64,000 nucleotides of DNA from GCA-1730015 sp964583825 (lineage in GTDB: Bacteria > Pseudomonadota > Gammaproteobacteria > Granulosicoccales > Granulosicoccaceae). Numbering within the stretch: position 1 is the first letter of the stretch; each line of letters starts with the position of its first letter. Location of the stretch: the NCBI GenBank assembly GCA_964583825.1, contig CAZOXM010000004.1, positions 40,092 to 104,091 on the forward strand. Reading direction: 5' to 3'. Positions 26,484 through 35,314 of this stretch are shown piece after piece. The translations under genes were made by a program, and so were the position numbers. Under the pieces are notes generated by a model. That model saw nothing but the letters and a program-made list of their open reading frames with translations, ran no database searches and had not been told where the DNA came from.

Positions 26484-27134
26484 CTAACTCGCTTCTTCAG
26501 TCGTTGTTGTTTTTGAAGATTTTCGGGTGAACAGATGCCACAGCCAGTACACGAGCGCGATCACTACCCCGAGTGTTGGCAGACCGACCACCGGTGCTTT
26601 CATTGCACCCACACGCTCGCCGGCATTTTGGGCATAGATAAGATCGTACACCGGGTAGAAAGCTTCCTCGGTGAAGGCTTTAGGCAGTGGTATTTTCAAT
26701 GCCCATTCGAACAGACAGAAAATAAACACCGGCACACATACCACCAGTGTGAGTGTCAAGGCCCAGGAGTGGCGACCGACAAACTTCAGATAAAATAAAA
26801 GGAAAACCGGCAACGCGATGTAGATACCGGCCCACTGCGTCATTACCAGCAGAGCCAAAATTGAAAACGCGGAGACTCCTACCACGAGTGCGGTTTCTGC
26901 ACTGATGTAGGGCTCTTCCGAAACCGACTCCGGCGTTACCCTTTTAAACCATCTGACGATAGTCCATATACAACAAATCAACATGCCGGTGGACAGCCAG
27001 AACGGCCACGCACCGGACCCCGGGCCGCGGCCTTCTATCCACCCAATGTTGAGCTCAGCGCTTTTGATCATCAATCCGATAGAGCAAAGCGCCAGTATTA
27101 CAGCAAAAACTATCTCTGCGGTGCGAACAGTCAT
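26484..27134 (-). CDS. tctB: Tripartite tricarboxylate transporter small permease (TctB family)
   Basis: 216 residues from the ATG at 27134; an upstream in-frame start at 27179 would read through the hairpin and is rejected. Four transmembrane helices are visible: AEIVFAVILALCSIGLMI, a central pair around 80-140, and a C-terminal helix TLGVVIALVYWLWHLF. PGSGAWPFWLSTGMLI is typical of the family, whose members are otherwise poorly conserved. It pairs with TctA in the inner membrane. Confidence 0.9.
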   Translation of the reverse strand: MTVRTAEIVFAVILALCSIGLMIKSAELNIGWIEGRGPGSGAWPFWLSTGMLICCIWTIVRWFKRVTPESVSEEPYISAETALVVGVSAFSILALLVMTQWAGIYIALPVFLLFYLKFVGRHSWALTLTLVVCVPVFIFCLFEWALKIPLPKAFTEEAFYPVYDLIYAQNAGERVGAMKAPVVGLPTLGVVIALVYWLWHLFTRKSSKTTTTEEAS

Positions 27135-27164
27135 GTGGAAGATACTGTCGGTAAGTGAAGTGGC

Positions 27165-27192
27165 GTACCTGCCGGCCATTGCCGGCAGGTAC
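27165..27192 (-). promoter_or_regulatory. Intercistronic stem-loop between tctC and tctB
   Basis: A perfect 12-bp inverted repeat (GTACCTGCCGGC / GCCGGCAGGTAC) with a 4-base loop lies 29 bases after the tctC stop and 30 bases before the tctB start. No T-run follows on the minus strand. It most likely protects the tctC message and lowers downstream expression, giving excess binding protein over permease. Confidence 0.75.
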
Positions 27193-27221
27193 TTAGGCTT
27201 ACTGCTAGCTGTTATCGACGT

Positions 27222-28220
27222 CTATTCGCCGGTAATAGCCTCGGCACCAACCTGCTCAATCAGCGCCTGATGTCGCTTCAATTGCGCCGTGTGGAAAGCC
27301 GCGAGATCATCGCCGGCTGACCATTCATTACAATCGAGACCATCTTCCACACAGAACTGCTGCCACTCTTCAGACTGATACAACTGACTGAACAGATCGA
27401 TGTAGAACGCCTGTGCGTCTGCAGACATACCCGGAGGTCCATTGATTGAACGCTGCATGTAGTACTCGATATCCACACCCAGTTCCTTTGCAGTAGGGAT
27501 ATCGGGGTATGCCTCCATACGTTCACCGGTAAATTGAACCAGCGGCTTGGTGTTGCCGGCACGATAGAACTCGTTTTGCTCAGCAGGGTTGTTAACCGTC
27601 GAGTCAATATGCTTGCCCACGAGATTCTTCGCGACCGTGCCGCCGCCCGGGAATGGAATATAGGTCACTTCGTAACCAAATTCCGCTTCCATCATCGCAG
27701 TCAGAATAGAGTCTTCCTGACCCGAGCCGGTGCCACCTACTTTCCAGGTATTTCCAGTAGACTTTACAGCACCTACATAGCTATCGAGGTCTGTGATGTC
27801 ATCACGATCGTCGTGCACCCAGAGTAAAAACGTATCGAGTGCCATGCGACCGATCGGGGTGAACTTCGAAACATCCACTCCCAGATCTTCCTGAATAATA
27901 GGTGTGGTGTAGAAGCTGTTCAGTGTTACCAGCAGCGTATGATCGTCGCCTTCCTTATCCTGAAGATAGCGAAGCGCCTCCGCACCGGATCCACCGGGCT
28001 TGTTGATGGGAATGAACGGTCTGGGTGAAAGATTTTTCTTTTCTATCAGACCCTGCAACAGTCGCGCGATCTGGTCCGCGCCACCGCCGGTGCCAGCCAT
28101 AATAATAAACTCGACGGGCTTTTTTGGTTTCCAGTCAGCCGCAATAGCGTTGGCAGACATCGCGACTGTCGCGGTGGTCGCCACTGCCAGCGGTAACAAA
28201 GATTTAAGCAGTTTTTTCAT
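27222..28220 (-). CDS. tctC: Tripartite tricarboxylate transporter substrate-binding protein (TctC/Bug family)
   Basis: 332 residues from the ATG at 28220, preceded by GGAGGAATT. The signal peptide is about 1-29 (ends NAIAA). The mature part has the Bug-family pattern: KPVEFIIMAGTGGGADQIARL near residue 35, INKPGGSGAEALRYL, and VGGTGSGQEDSI. It binds a carboxylate in the periplasm for TctAB. The 388-base region upstream separates it from fhs, so it likely has its own promoter, though all these genes share one direction. Confidence 0.93.
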   Translation of the reverse strand: MKKLLKSLLPLAVATTATVAMSANAIAADWKPKKPVEFIIMAGTGGGADQIARLLQGLIEKKNLSPRPFIPINKPGGSGAEALRYLQDKEGDDHTLLVTLNSFYTTPIIQEDLGVDVSKFTPIGRMALDTFLLWVHDDRDDITDLDSYVGAVKSTGNTWKVGGTGSGQEDSILTAMMEAEFGYEVTYIPFPGGGTVAKNLVGKHIDSTVNNPAEQNEFYRAGNTKPLVQFTGERMEAYPDIPTAKELGVDIEYYMQRSINGPPGMSADAQAFYIDLFSQLYQSEEWQQFCVEDGLDCNEWSAGDDLAAFHTAQLKRHQALIEQVGAEAITGE

Positions 28221-28608
28221 AATTCCTCCAGTGAGGTTTGGTTCACGAACACCGGGAATTACCCCGGCCCTGGTACATTCCTTAGTACAACACGTTCCTG
28301 CCACCCTGTTTTTTTGCCGAAGCTTTCCTTCCCTGATTATCCTGAGCCGCAAAGGCCAGGTTCCAGTAAACGCAATGACGACCACGCTCACTTTGTACAA
28401 CATGCTTAACCTGAAGCATCGTGAAAACCCTACACCCACAGTCTATTTGTGTAAAGCACATCGTCATTAATATGCAAACCGCGATTGTTTCGTTCCATCA
28501 GTTCACATCTCATTGCATATCACCAGTGCACAGCGCCGGTAGTAACACCGACACCGTACATTGGGTTTGGGATTATTAACCCGAATTCAGGGATCCTCTG
28601 ATCGTTCC
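28221..28608. other. Intergenic region upstream of tctC
   Basis: 388 bases with no supported gene, between fhs and tctC on the minus strand. It should carry the tctC promoter and the 3' end of the oxalate operon transcript. A short palindrome TTGTACAA (28393-28400) and two further GTAC elements (28273-28276 and 28285-28288) resemble, weakly, the core of GntR/FCD operators. No clear terminator after fhs was found. Confidence 0.5.
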
Positions 28609-30285
28609 CTAGAATAAGCCTTCTATGTCTCCTGATTCATTCAACATAATCACTTCGGCAGCCGGTTGCCGCGGCAGACCGGGCATTGTCATGATCGCAC
28701 CGCAAATCGCTACAATAAAACCGGCACCGGCGGAAAGCCTCACTTCCCGAATAGGGATATTGTGTCCGGTGGGTGCGCCGCGCAGGTTGGGATCTGTCGA
28801 GAAAGAGTATTGCGTCTTGGCGATACAGATGGGCAACTCGCCGTAGCCTGCCTCTTCCCAGGCTTTCAACTGATCTTTAATAGTCTGGTCAGCAATCACC
28901 TCATCGGCACGGTAGATCTTCTTCGCGATTGTTTCTATTTTCTCCAACAGCGGCATCGCATCCGGATAGAGCGTGGTGAACTTCGCTTCGCCCTTGTCGA
29001 TAATGTCCACCACTTTAGTGGCAAGGTCTTTTGTACCCTCGGAACCGTGCGCCCAGTGTTTACAAACAATAGCTTCGGCCCCCTGGCTTTCCACGTATTT
29101 CTGACAGGCAGCTATTTCAGCATCGGTATCGAGCGTGAAGTGGTTAATAGCAACTACCACCGGCACACCATATTGCTTCAGGTTTTCAATGTGGCGCCCG
29201 AGATTGGCACACCCCTCCTCAACAGCCGCAATATTTTCCGCGTTCAGATCTTCCTTGGCCACACCACCATTCATCTTCATCGCTCTGATTGTCGCCACCA
29301 GCACCACTGCTGATGGAGCGATGCCGGCTTTGCGGCATTTTATATCCAGAAATTTTTCAGCCCCCAGATCGGCACCGAAGCCTGCCTCTGTCACTACATA
29401 GTCAGCCAGTTTAAGTGCGGTTTTGGTGGCAATTACCGAGTTACATCCGTGTGCGATATTGGCAAATGGCCCACCGTGTACAAACGCAGGGTTATTTTCC
29501 AGTGTTTGCACCAGGTTCGGCTGCATTGCGTCCTTCAGCAACACAGTCATCGCACCATCAGCTTTGATATCGCGACAGTATATCGGCGATTTATCGCGCC
29601 GGTAGGCAACAATGATATCGCCGAGTCGACGCTGCAAATCATCAAGATCTGTCGCCAGACACAAGATCGCCATGACTTCGGAAGCAACGGTAATATCAAA
29701 TCCGGCTTCACGCGGGAACCCGTTCGTCGCACCCCCCAGACTGGTGGTGATTTGCCGCAGGGCGCGATCGTTCATATCGAGCACACGACGCCATACTACC
29801 CGGCGCGAGTCGATTTCAAGAGAGTTACCCCAATAAATGTGATTATCGATCATCGCCGACAACAGATTGTGCGCAGAGGTAATCGCATGGAAGTCGCCGG
29901 TAAAATGCAAGTTCATTTCTTCCATGGGAACTACCTGTGCATATCCGCCACCGGCAGCGCCACCTTTCATACCGAAGCACGGTCCAAGCGACGCCTCGCG
30001 GATGCATACCATCGCTTTCTTACCAATGGCATTTAATCCATCGCCCAGACCAACGGTAGTGGTAGTTTTCCCCTCGCCCGCGGGGGTTGGATTAATCGCG
30101 GTAACCAGTATCAGCTTGCCGTCTTGTTTACTCTGTTGCTGGTCGATGAATTCTGCAGAGACCTTGGCTTTGTCATGGCCGTAGGGCACCAGTGATTCAG
30201 GGGGTATGCCGAGTTTGCCGCCAATCTCCAGAATCGGCAGTTTGTTCGCTTCGCGTGCAATTTCTATATCAGTTTTTACGGCCAT
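28609..30285 (-). CDS. fhs: Formate--tetrahydrofolate ligase
   Basis: 558 residues from the ATG at 30285 (AGGAAA ribosome-binding site), the standard length. It makes 10-formyl-THF from formate, THF and ATP. The ATP-binding motif is TPAGEGKTTTTVGL at 67-80. Other hallmarks are the IREASLGPCFGMKGGAAGGG segment and VHGGPFANIAHGCNSV. It is the last gene of the oxalate operon, where it would capture formate arising from formyl-CoA for C1 metabolism. It lies 23 bases after the formyltransferase gene, so the two are surely co-transcribed. Confidence 0.97.
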   Translation of the reverse strand: MAVKTDIEIAREANKLPILEIGGKLGIPPESLVPYGHDKAKVSAEFIDQQQSKQDGKLILVTAINPTPAGEGKTTTTVGLGDGLNAIGKKAMVCIREASLGPCFGMKGGAAGGGYAQVVPMEEMNLHFTGDFHAITSAHNLLSAMIDNHIYWGNSLEIDSRRVVWRRVLDMNDRALRQITTSLGGATNGFPREAGFDITVASEVMAILCLATDLDDLQRRLGDIIVAYRRDKSPIYCRDIKADGAMTVLLKDAMQPNLVQTLENNPAFVHGGPFANIAHGCNSVIATKTALKLADYVVTEAGFGADLGAEKFLDIKCRKAGIAPSAVVLVATIRAMKMNGGVAKEDLNAENIAAVEEGCANLGRHIENLKQYGVPVVVAINHFTLDTDAEIAACQKYVESQGAEAIVCKHWAHGSEGTKDLATKVVDIIDKGEAKFTTLYPDAMPLLEKIETIAKKIYRADEVIADQTIKDQLKAWEEAGYGELPICIAKTQYSFSTDPNLRGAPTGHNIPIREVRLSAGAGFIVAICGAIMTMPGLPRQPAAEVIMLNESGDIEGLF

Positions 30286-30308
30286 TTTTTTTCCTGTGGG
30301 GTGGTGTG

Positions 30309-31220
30309 CTAAGCACCAAGTGTATCGCCAACCGCAAGTTGACAGGAAGCGGCCCATTCGCTCGCTGCGACCTTCGAACCACCACTGGGTTTCACTCTTT
30401 TTATCAGTATCCGGCCGCCGACGCTTTGTATCGTAACGCCGTCATCGCTGATCTCCATTACGCGACCCGCAACACCATCACCGCCGACGAGCGCACAGTC
30501 ATAGACGCTTAGATCTTCGCCTTTGTGCGTTGTCCAGGCACCGGGCGCCGGGTTGGTTCCACGTATGAGGTTATAGACCTGCGCGACCGGTTTGAACCAA
30601 TCGATGTGAGCATGTTTTCTGGTGCAGCGCCTCTCATACGTGGCATGCGATTCATCCTGCTCGATCCGGGGCGGCTCACCGCTGCGGAACAAGTTGCACA
30701 CTTCAAGCACCGAATCGACAGCGGACGGATAGATCTTTTTGAAATACAGGTTGATGACAGTGTCATCGGGTTCGATCGGGCATCTCCACTGCAGCAATAC
30801 ATCACCCTCATCCAGCCCGTCCGTTGGATAAAACCATGAATAGCCGGACTCTTCTCTGCCCATGATAATGGGCCAGTTAACCGCGGACGGACCACGGTGC
30901 AGAGGCAGCAAAGACGGATGGAAGCAGATTGAGCCCTGATTGGGTATATCTCTCGCGGCCTCTGGAACAAATATATTTACAAAGGCCATTACCATCAGAT
31001 CGGCATCGTAGGACTTCAACTTCTCAAGCGTCGACTCATCCTTAAAGTGTTCCGGCTGTTCCACCGGCAAACCCTGCTCAAGTGCAAACTCTTTTATCGG
31101 ATCAACTTTGTCTCTGTCGGGCTCGCAATACACTGCGACTACTTCATCGACGTTAGCCTCCAACAGCTTGGCGAGCACATCTTTACCGAACGCCTGCTGC
31201 CCCATCAAAATTAGTCGCAT
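30309..31220 (-). CDS. Stand-alone formyltransferase resembling the 10-formyl-THF hydrolase domain of ALDH1L
   Basis: 303 residues; the ATG at 31220 has a strong GGAGGAAAG site, so an ATG 18 bases upstream is rejected. It has the formyltransferase fold with HPSLLPLHRG (His101) and GLDEGD (Asp140), matching the catalytic His/Asp of the N-terminal domain of 10-formyltetrahydrofolate dehydrogenase. PDRDKVDP, INLYFKKIYP and RGTNPAPGAW fit that domain better than methionyl-tRNA formyltransferase. A C-terminal FMT-C-like domain follows. It sits between frc and fhs. Simple hydrolysis of 10-formyl-THF next to Fhs would be a futile cycle, so it may move formyl between folate and another carrier, perhaps CoA (inference). 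Confidence 0.85.
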   Translation of the reverse strand: MRLILMGQQAFGKDVLAKLLEANVDEVVAVYCEPDRDKVDPIKEFALEQGLPVEQPEHFKDESTLEKLKSYDADLMVMAFVNIFVPEAARDIPNQGSICFHPSLLPLHRGPSAVNWPIIMGREESGYSWFYPTDGLDEGDVLLQWRCPIEPDDTVINLYFKKIYPSAVDSVLEVCNLFRSGEPPRIEQDESHATYERRCTRKHAHIDWFKPVAQVYNLIRGTNPAPGAWTTHKGEDLSVYDCALVGGDGVAGRVMEISDDGVTIQSVGGRILIKRVKPSGGSKVAASEWAASCQLAVGDTLGA

Positions 31221-31241
31221 GGTCTTTCCTCCAGCCAATGA

Positions 31242-32504
31242 TCAGGTGTTGACTTCGCCAACCGCACCGGAGTCGATGACCCGCTTTAGATCATCCCCGC
31301 TGTAGCCGAGCACATCCTTCAGGACTTCAGAGGTGTGTTCCCCGAGCAAAGGCGAGCGCACAACATCGACTTCGCTGTCCGAAAGCTTAATCGGGCACCC
31401 GACGCTGAGATATTCGCCCCGCTCCGGATGATCAACCTTCACCATGGTACCGGTCGCGTAAAGCCCCTCGTCTTCCGAAATTTCCTTCATCGAAAGAATA
31501 GGACCAACCGGTATATCCAGTGGATTACAGATTTCCATCACTTCAAACTTGCTTTTGGTTTTGGTCCAGCTCTCAACCGCATCGAACACTTCATTGAGTT
31601 TGTCCAGCCGCTCAGGCGGGGTGGCATAACCCTCCTGAGTTTTCCACTCAGGCTTGCCAATAACATCACACACCTTCTCCCAAACCGCCGCCTGCACGAT
31701 AAAATAAGTATAAGCGTTGGGATCCTGCTCCCAGCCTTTGCATTTGAGAATGCGACCCGGTTGTCCGCCACCAGAATCATTACCTGCTCTGGGTGTGGTG
31801 TCTCCGAATGGGAGGCCTTCACCAAACTGCGAATATTCTTTCAGTGGCCCCGCTTTCAATCGCTGCTGATCGCGCAATTTCACGCGAGCAAGATTCAGCA
31901 CGCTATCCTGCATCGCACAGCTGACTTTTTGTCCGCGACCGCTTTTTTCTCTTTGAAAAAGTGCCGTAACAATACCGAGGCACAAATGCAGACCCGTACC
32001 GGAATCACCGATTTGAGCGCCTGTAACCAGCGGAGGACCATCGAGAAATCCAGTGGTAGATGCTGAACCACCTGCACACTGTGCTACGTTTTCATACACT
32101 TTGCAGTCTTCATACTTACCCGGCCCGAAACCTTTTATCGAGGCCATAATAATTTTCGGGTTGATCTCCTGAATTCGCTCCCATGAAAAACCCATTCGAT
32201 CAAGCGCACCCGGTGCAAAGTTCTCCACCAGCACATCGCACTCTTCAATAAGCCGGGTCAACACTTCCTTGCCGGTTTCGTTTTTCGAATTCAACTCGAT
32301 AGAGCGCTTGTTGTGATTCAGCATAGTGAAATACAAGCTGTCTGCACCAGGCACATCGATCAGCTGTTTTCGAGTCGCATCACCAACCCCCGGACGTTCA
32401 ACTTTGATGACGTCCGCACCAAACCAGCCTAACAACTGCGTACAGGTTGGCCCCGATTGAACGTGGGTGAAGTCCAGTACTTTTATTCCTTCCAGAGCTT
32501 TCAT
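31242..32504 (-). CDS. frc: Formyl-CoA:oxalate CoA-transferase
   Basis: 420 residues, class III CoA-transferase closely matching formyl-CoA transferases of Oxalobacter and E. coli. It moves CoA from formyl-CoA to oxalate. The N-terminus IKVLDFTHVQSGPTCTQ, the catalytic Asp167 in QIGDSGTG and the glycine loop GGGQPG (245-250) are all present, as is the conserved QDSVLNLARVKLRDQQRL. It lies 72 bases after oxc and 21 bases before the formyltransferase. Together with Oxc it forms the standard oxalate-degrading cycle. Confidence 0.96.
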   Translation of the reverse strand: MKALEGIKVLDFTHVQSGPTCTQLLGWFGADVIKVERPGVGDATRKQLIDVPGADSLYFTMLNHNKRSIELNSKNETGKEVLTRLIEECDVLVENFAPGALDRMGFSWERIQEINPKIIMASIKGFGPGKYEDCKVYENVAQCAGGSASTTGFLDGPPLVTGAQIGDSGTGLHLCLGIVTALFQREKSGRGQKVSCAMQDSVLNLARVKLRDQQRLKAGPLKEYSQFGEGLPFGDTTPRAGNDSGGGQPGRILKCKGWEQDPNAYTYFIVQAAVWEKVCDVIGKPEWKTQEGYATPPERLDKLNEVFDAVESWTKTKSKFEVMEICNPLDIPVGPILSMKEISEDEGLYATGTMVKVDHPERGEYLSVGCPIKLSDSEVDVVRSPLLGEHTSEVLKDVLGYSGDDLKRVIDSGAVGEVNT

Positions 32505-32576
32505 AGAGTTACCAGAAACGAGAGACGAAGTTAAAGCCAGTGAGTGCCATAAAACTTTTTTGTAAATTTTACAGTG

Positions 32577-34313
32577 TTATTTTTTCACCACGCTTTGCGG
32601 ATTTAAATTCCCGATACGACCGCTTTCAGTACCGGCATTTTCGTCGATGATAGCATTGATCAATGTCGGCTTGCCGCTATCCAGTGCTTTATTTACGGCA
32701 TCGGTCAATTCAGCTCTACCAGTGGCATAAACACCCACACCACCGAACGCCTCCATCATTTTTTCATAGCGGGAATCCTTCACAAACACAGTCGGCGCGA
32801 CATCGTCACCGGCCGGATTGACATCGGTGCCTCTGTAGATTCCATTGTTGTTAAAAACAACAATACAAACCGGCAGGTTGTAACGACAGATAGTCTCCAC
32901 TTCCATCCCGGAAAAGCCGAACGCGCTATCTCCTTCGACAGCGAGCACTGGATGGCCGGTTTCCACTGCGGCGGCAACCGCAGCCCCCATACCGATACCC
33001 ATAATCCCCCAGGTGCCAACATCAAGCCGCTTTCGTGGCTTGCTCATATTGATAACACTGCGGGCAAAATCGAGCGTATTGGCACCCTCATTCACGAGCA
33101 TTGTTTCGGGGCGCTGTTCGATGATTTCACGTAGCGCACCCAGTGCTGTGTGAAAATCCATCGGTGTCATATCACTGCCCACGCGCTGTTCCATCCTGGC
33201 TATATTGGTATCACGTTTGGCGTAAACCGCTTTTATCCAGTCAGATGGAGGCACCGACCACTGATCCCCCATCGCATCGACAAACTGCTCGAGACACGAG
33301 GCGATGTCACCCACCACAGGTGCAGCAATCTCAACGTTGCTATCCATCTCACGCGGATCAATATCGACTTGCACAAACTGCTTTGACCCAGGCTCTCCCC
33401 ACGCCTTGCCCTTGCCATGCGACAACAGCCAGTTAAGGCGGGCGCCCAGCATCACCACGACATCAGACTCCTTAAGCACCAGCGAGCGGGCGGCTGACGC
33501 ACTTTGCGCATGATTGTCCGGCAACAACCCTTTTGCCATACTCATCGGTAAAAACGGTATGCCGGACTTTTCCACAAAGGCTTTTACAATGTCATCAGCC
33601 TGCGCATAGGCGGCACCCTTTCCGATAATAATCAACGGTTTTTTTGCAGACTTAATCACATCGAGCGCACGCTGCACAGCATCCGGTGCAGGCAACTGCC
33701 GCGGCGCAGGGTCGATGACTTTGACCAGAGAAGCGGCGCCCGCTGCCGCTTCCATTGTTTGACCGAACAGCTTCGCTGGCAGATCGAGATAGACTCCTCC
33801 CGGTCTGCCGGATACCGCAGCGCGGATGGCACGCGCCACTGCAATTCCAATATCTTCTGCATGCAATACGCGGAACGCCGCCTTACACAGCGGCCTGGCA
33901 ATGGCGAGTTGATCCATCTCCTCATAATCACCCTGCTGCAGATCGACAATTTCGCGCTCGGAAGATCCACTCAGCAGAATCATGGGAAAGCAATTGGTGG
34001 TCGCATTGGCGAGTGCCGTTAATCCATTGAGAAAACCCGGTGCAGACACGGTCAGACAAAGGCCCGGCTTCTGCGTCAGATAACCTGCGATGGCGGCTGC
34101 GTTTCCGGCATGCTGCTCATGGCGAAATGAAAGCACACGCATGCCGCTCGCCTGCGCCAGGCGGCCAAAATCGGTAATTGGAATACCGGGCACGCCGTAG
34201 ATTGTATTGAGCCCGTTCAACTGCAGCGCATCAATAAGAAGATGGAAACCATCGGTAAGCTCCTGCTGCGGTGCGTCTTGCGCCTGGGGTCGCTCCTGAA
34301 GCTCTACGGACAT
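32577..34313 (-). CDS. oxc: Oxalyl-CoA decarboxylase
   Basis: 578 residues, thiamine diphosphate enzyme converting oxalyl-CoA to formyl-CoA and CO2. The cofactor-activating Glu66 lies in FRHEQHAGNAAAIAG. The ThDP-binding motif starts at EGDSAFGFSGMEVETICRY and ends FNNNGIYRGTD. The YGVPGIPITDF segment near residue 40 is specific to oxalyl-CoA decarboxylases, as distinct from acetolactate synthases. It is the first enzyme gene after the GntR regulator. Confidence 0.96.
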   Translation of the reverse strand: MSVELQERPQAQDAPQQELTDGFHLLIDALQLNGLNTIYGVPGIPITDFGRLAQASGMRVLSFRHEQHAGNAAAIAGYLTQKPGLCLTVSAPGFLNGLTALANATTNCFPMILLSGSSEREIVDLQQGDYEEMDQLAIARPLCKAAFRVLHAEDIGIAVARAIRAAVSGRPGGVYLDLPAKLFGQTMEAAAGAASLVKVIDPAPRQLPAPDAVQRALDVIKSAKKPLIIIGKGAAYAQADDIVKAFVEKSGIPFLPMSMAKGLLPDNHAQSASAARSLVLKESDVVVMLGARLNWLLSHGKGKAWGEPGSKQFVQVDIDPREMDSNVEIAAPVVGDIASCLEQFVDAMGDQWSVPPSDWIKAVYAKRDTNIARMEQRVGSDMTPMDFHTALGALREIIEQRPETMLVNEGANTLDFARSVINMSKPRKRLDVGTWGIMGIGMGAAVAAAVETGHPVLAVEGDSAFGFSGMEVETICRYNLPVCIVVFNNNGIYRGTDVNPAGDDVAPTVFVKDSRYEKMMEAFGGVGVYATGRAELTDAVNKALDSGKPTLINAIIDENAGTESGRIGNLNPQSVVKK

Positions 34314-34390
34314 TAGTTTTTCCTTCCAGTTAAAAATGTGTTGATGATTGCCCGGGTATGGCTTGTAGCCGCGTGTTGTCTACCCGATTC

Positions 34391-35116
34391 CTATGTTGCT
34401 TTATTACCCTGACTGCCCTGAATTTCCTGCCAGGTGGTGTTAATGTGATCGTGCAGCTTCATGGTGTGATCCCGCACCAGCATGGCGGCAAGCTCACCCT
34501 CGCGGTTTTCTATCGCTTCTATGATCGCCATATGGTCGACCACCGAACGACTGACGCGATCTTTTTCACGCATTGCACGCCGTCTGACCGCGTGCATGTG
34601 CTGCAACAGCGGGTCAGCCGTTTCCGACAACAGCGAACATCCCGACAGCTCAAGTATTCGCTGATGGAATTGAATATTGGCTTCGGAATACTCTTCGAGA
34701 TCGGCCCGTTTGGAATCGGCACTGTGCTTGACGCCAAGTTTACGCAGCGTTGCTATCTCGCGATCCGACGCTACCTGCGTCACCAGACGCGCGGCCATAC
34801 TCTCAAGCGCGGCCCACACCACGACGATTTCAAGCACTTCCGGCAGAGTTTTGGGGCGAACGTAGACGCCCTTGCGCGGCCTGATTTCCACAAACCCTTC
34901 GCGCTCCAGTCGCGCCAGCGCTTCGCGAATAGGTGTGCGTGAAATTTGCAACTGTTCGGCAAGTTTCCGCTCATCGAGTCGGAGATTGGCATCTTCACTG
35001 TAAATGTCCATATCCATGATCGCCGCTTTCAGCACGGGATAGATGTGGTCTTTCAGCGAATAGCTGGTGGCTACCGGTTGAAGCTTTATCTGTGTTTTAC
35101 CGGAGTTTTTCTGCAC
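34391..35116 (-). CDS. GntR family (FCD/FadR type) transcriptional regulator of the oxalate operon
   Basis: 241 residues if the GTG at 35116 is used. The winged helix lies at about residues 25-85, with LRLDERKLAEQLQISRTPIREALARLEREGFVEI, and a C-terminal FCD ligand domain follows (HxxxH-type residues in NIQFHQRILELSG and VDHMAIIEAIENREG). The frame is open up to an ATG at 35230, but that start would place a perfect palindrome (35128-35139) inside the gene and add about 38 residues not seen in the family. The GTG has AAGG 7 bases before it. It most likely senses oxalate or a CoA-ester product and controls itself and oxc-frc-fhs. Confidence 0.85.
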   Translation of the reverse strand: MQKNSGKTQIKLQPVATSYSLKDHIYPVLKAAIMDMDIYSEDANLRLDERKLAEQLQISRTPIREALARLEREGFVEIRPRKGVYVRPKTLPEVLEIVVVWAALESMAARLVTQVASDREIATLRKLGVKHSADSKRADLEEYSEANIQFHQRILELSGCSLLSETADPLLQHMHAVRRRAMREKDRVSRSVVDHMAIIEAIENREGELAAMLVRDHTMKLHDHINTTWQEIQGSQGNKAT

Positions 35117-35127
35117 ACTGGGCCTTG

Positions 35128-35139
35128 GTGGTATACCAC
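35128..35139. promoter_or_regulatory. GntR-type operator palindrome GTGGTATACCAC
   Basis: A perfect 12-base palindrome whose core TGGTATACCA fits the TnGT...ACnA consensus of FadR/FCD-type GntR regulators. It lies 12 bases upstream of the proposed GTG start of the GntR gene and about 175 bases upstream of sucC on the other strand. This suggests autoregulation; control of sucC is possible. Confidence 0.65.
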
Positions 35140-35314
35140 ATACCTCGTACAATACTCCAATAAACGGGTGAGTCAAGTCCTGGCGACAAGCATTTTTAAC
35201 CCACATGGATGGCGGGATATAATTGTTCAATCTGCTTTACATGCAGCCATCTGCAACCACGTAGAATAAGCGCGACTTCACTCTACCCATCTCTCAACGG
35301 AGACTTTTAATCAC

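Noticed and set aside
31335..32066. 243-residue plus-strand frame opposite frc
   Set aside because: Antisense to a highly conserved gene; translation lacks recognisable features.
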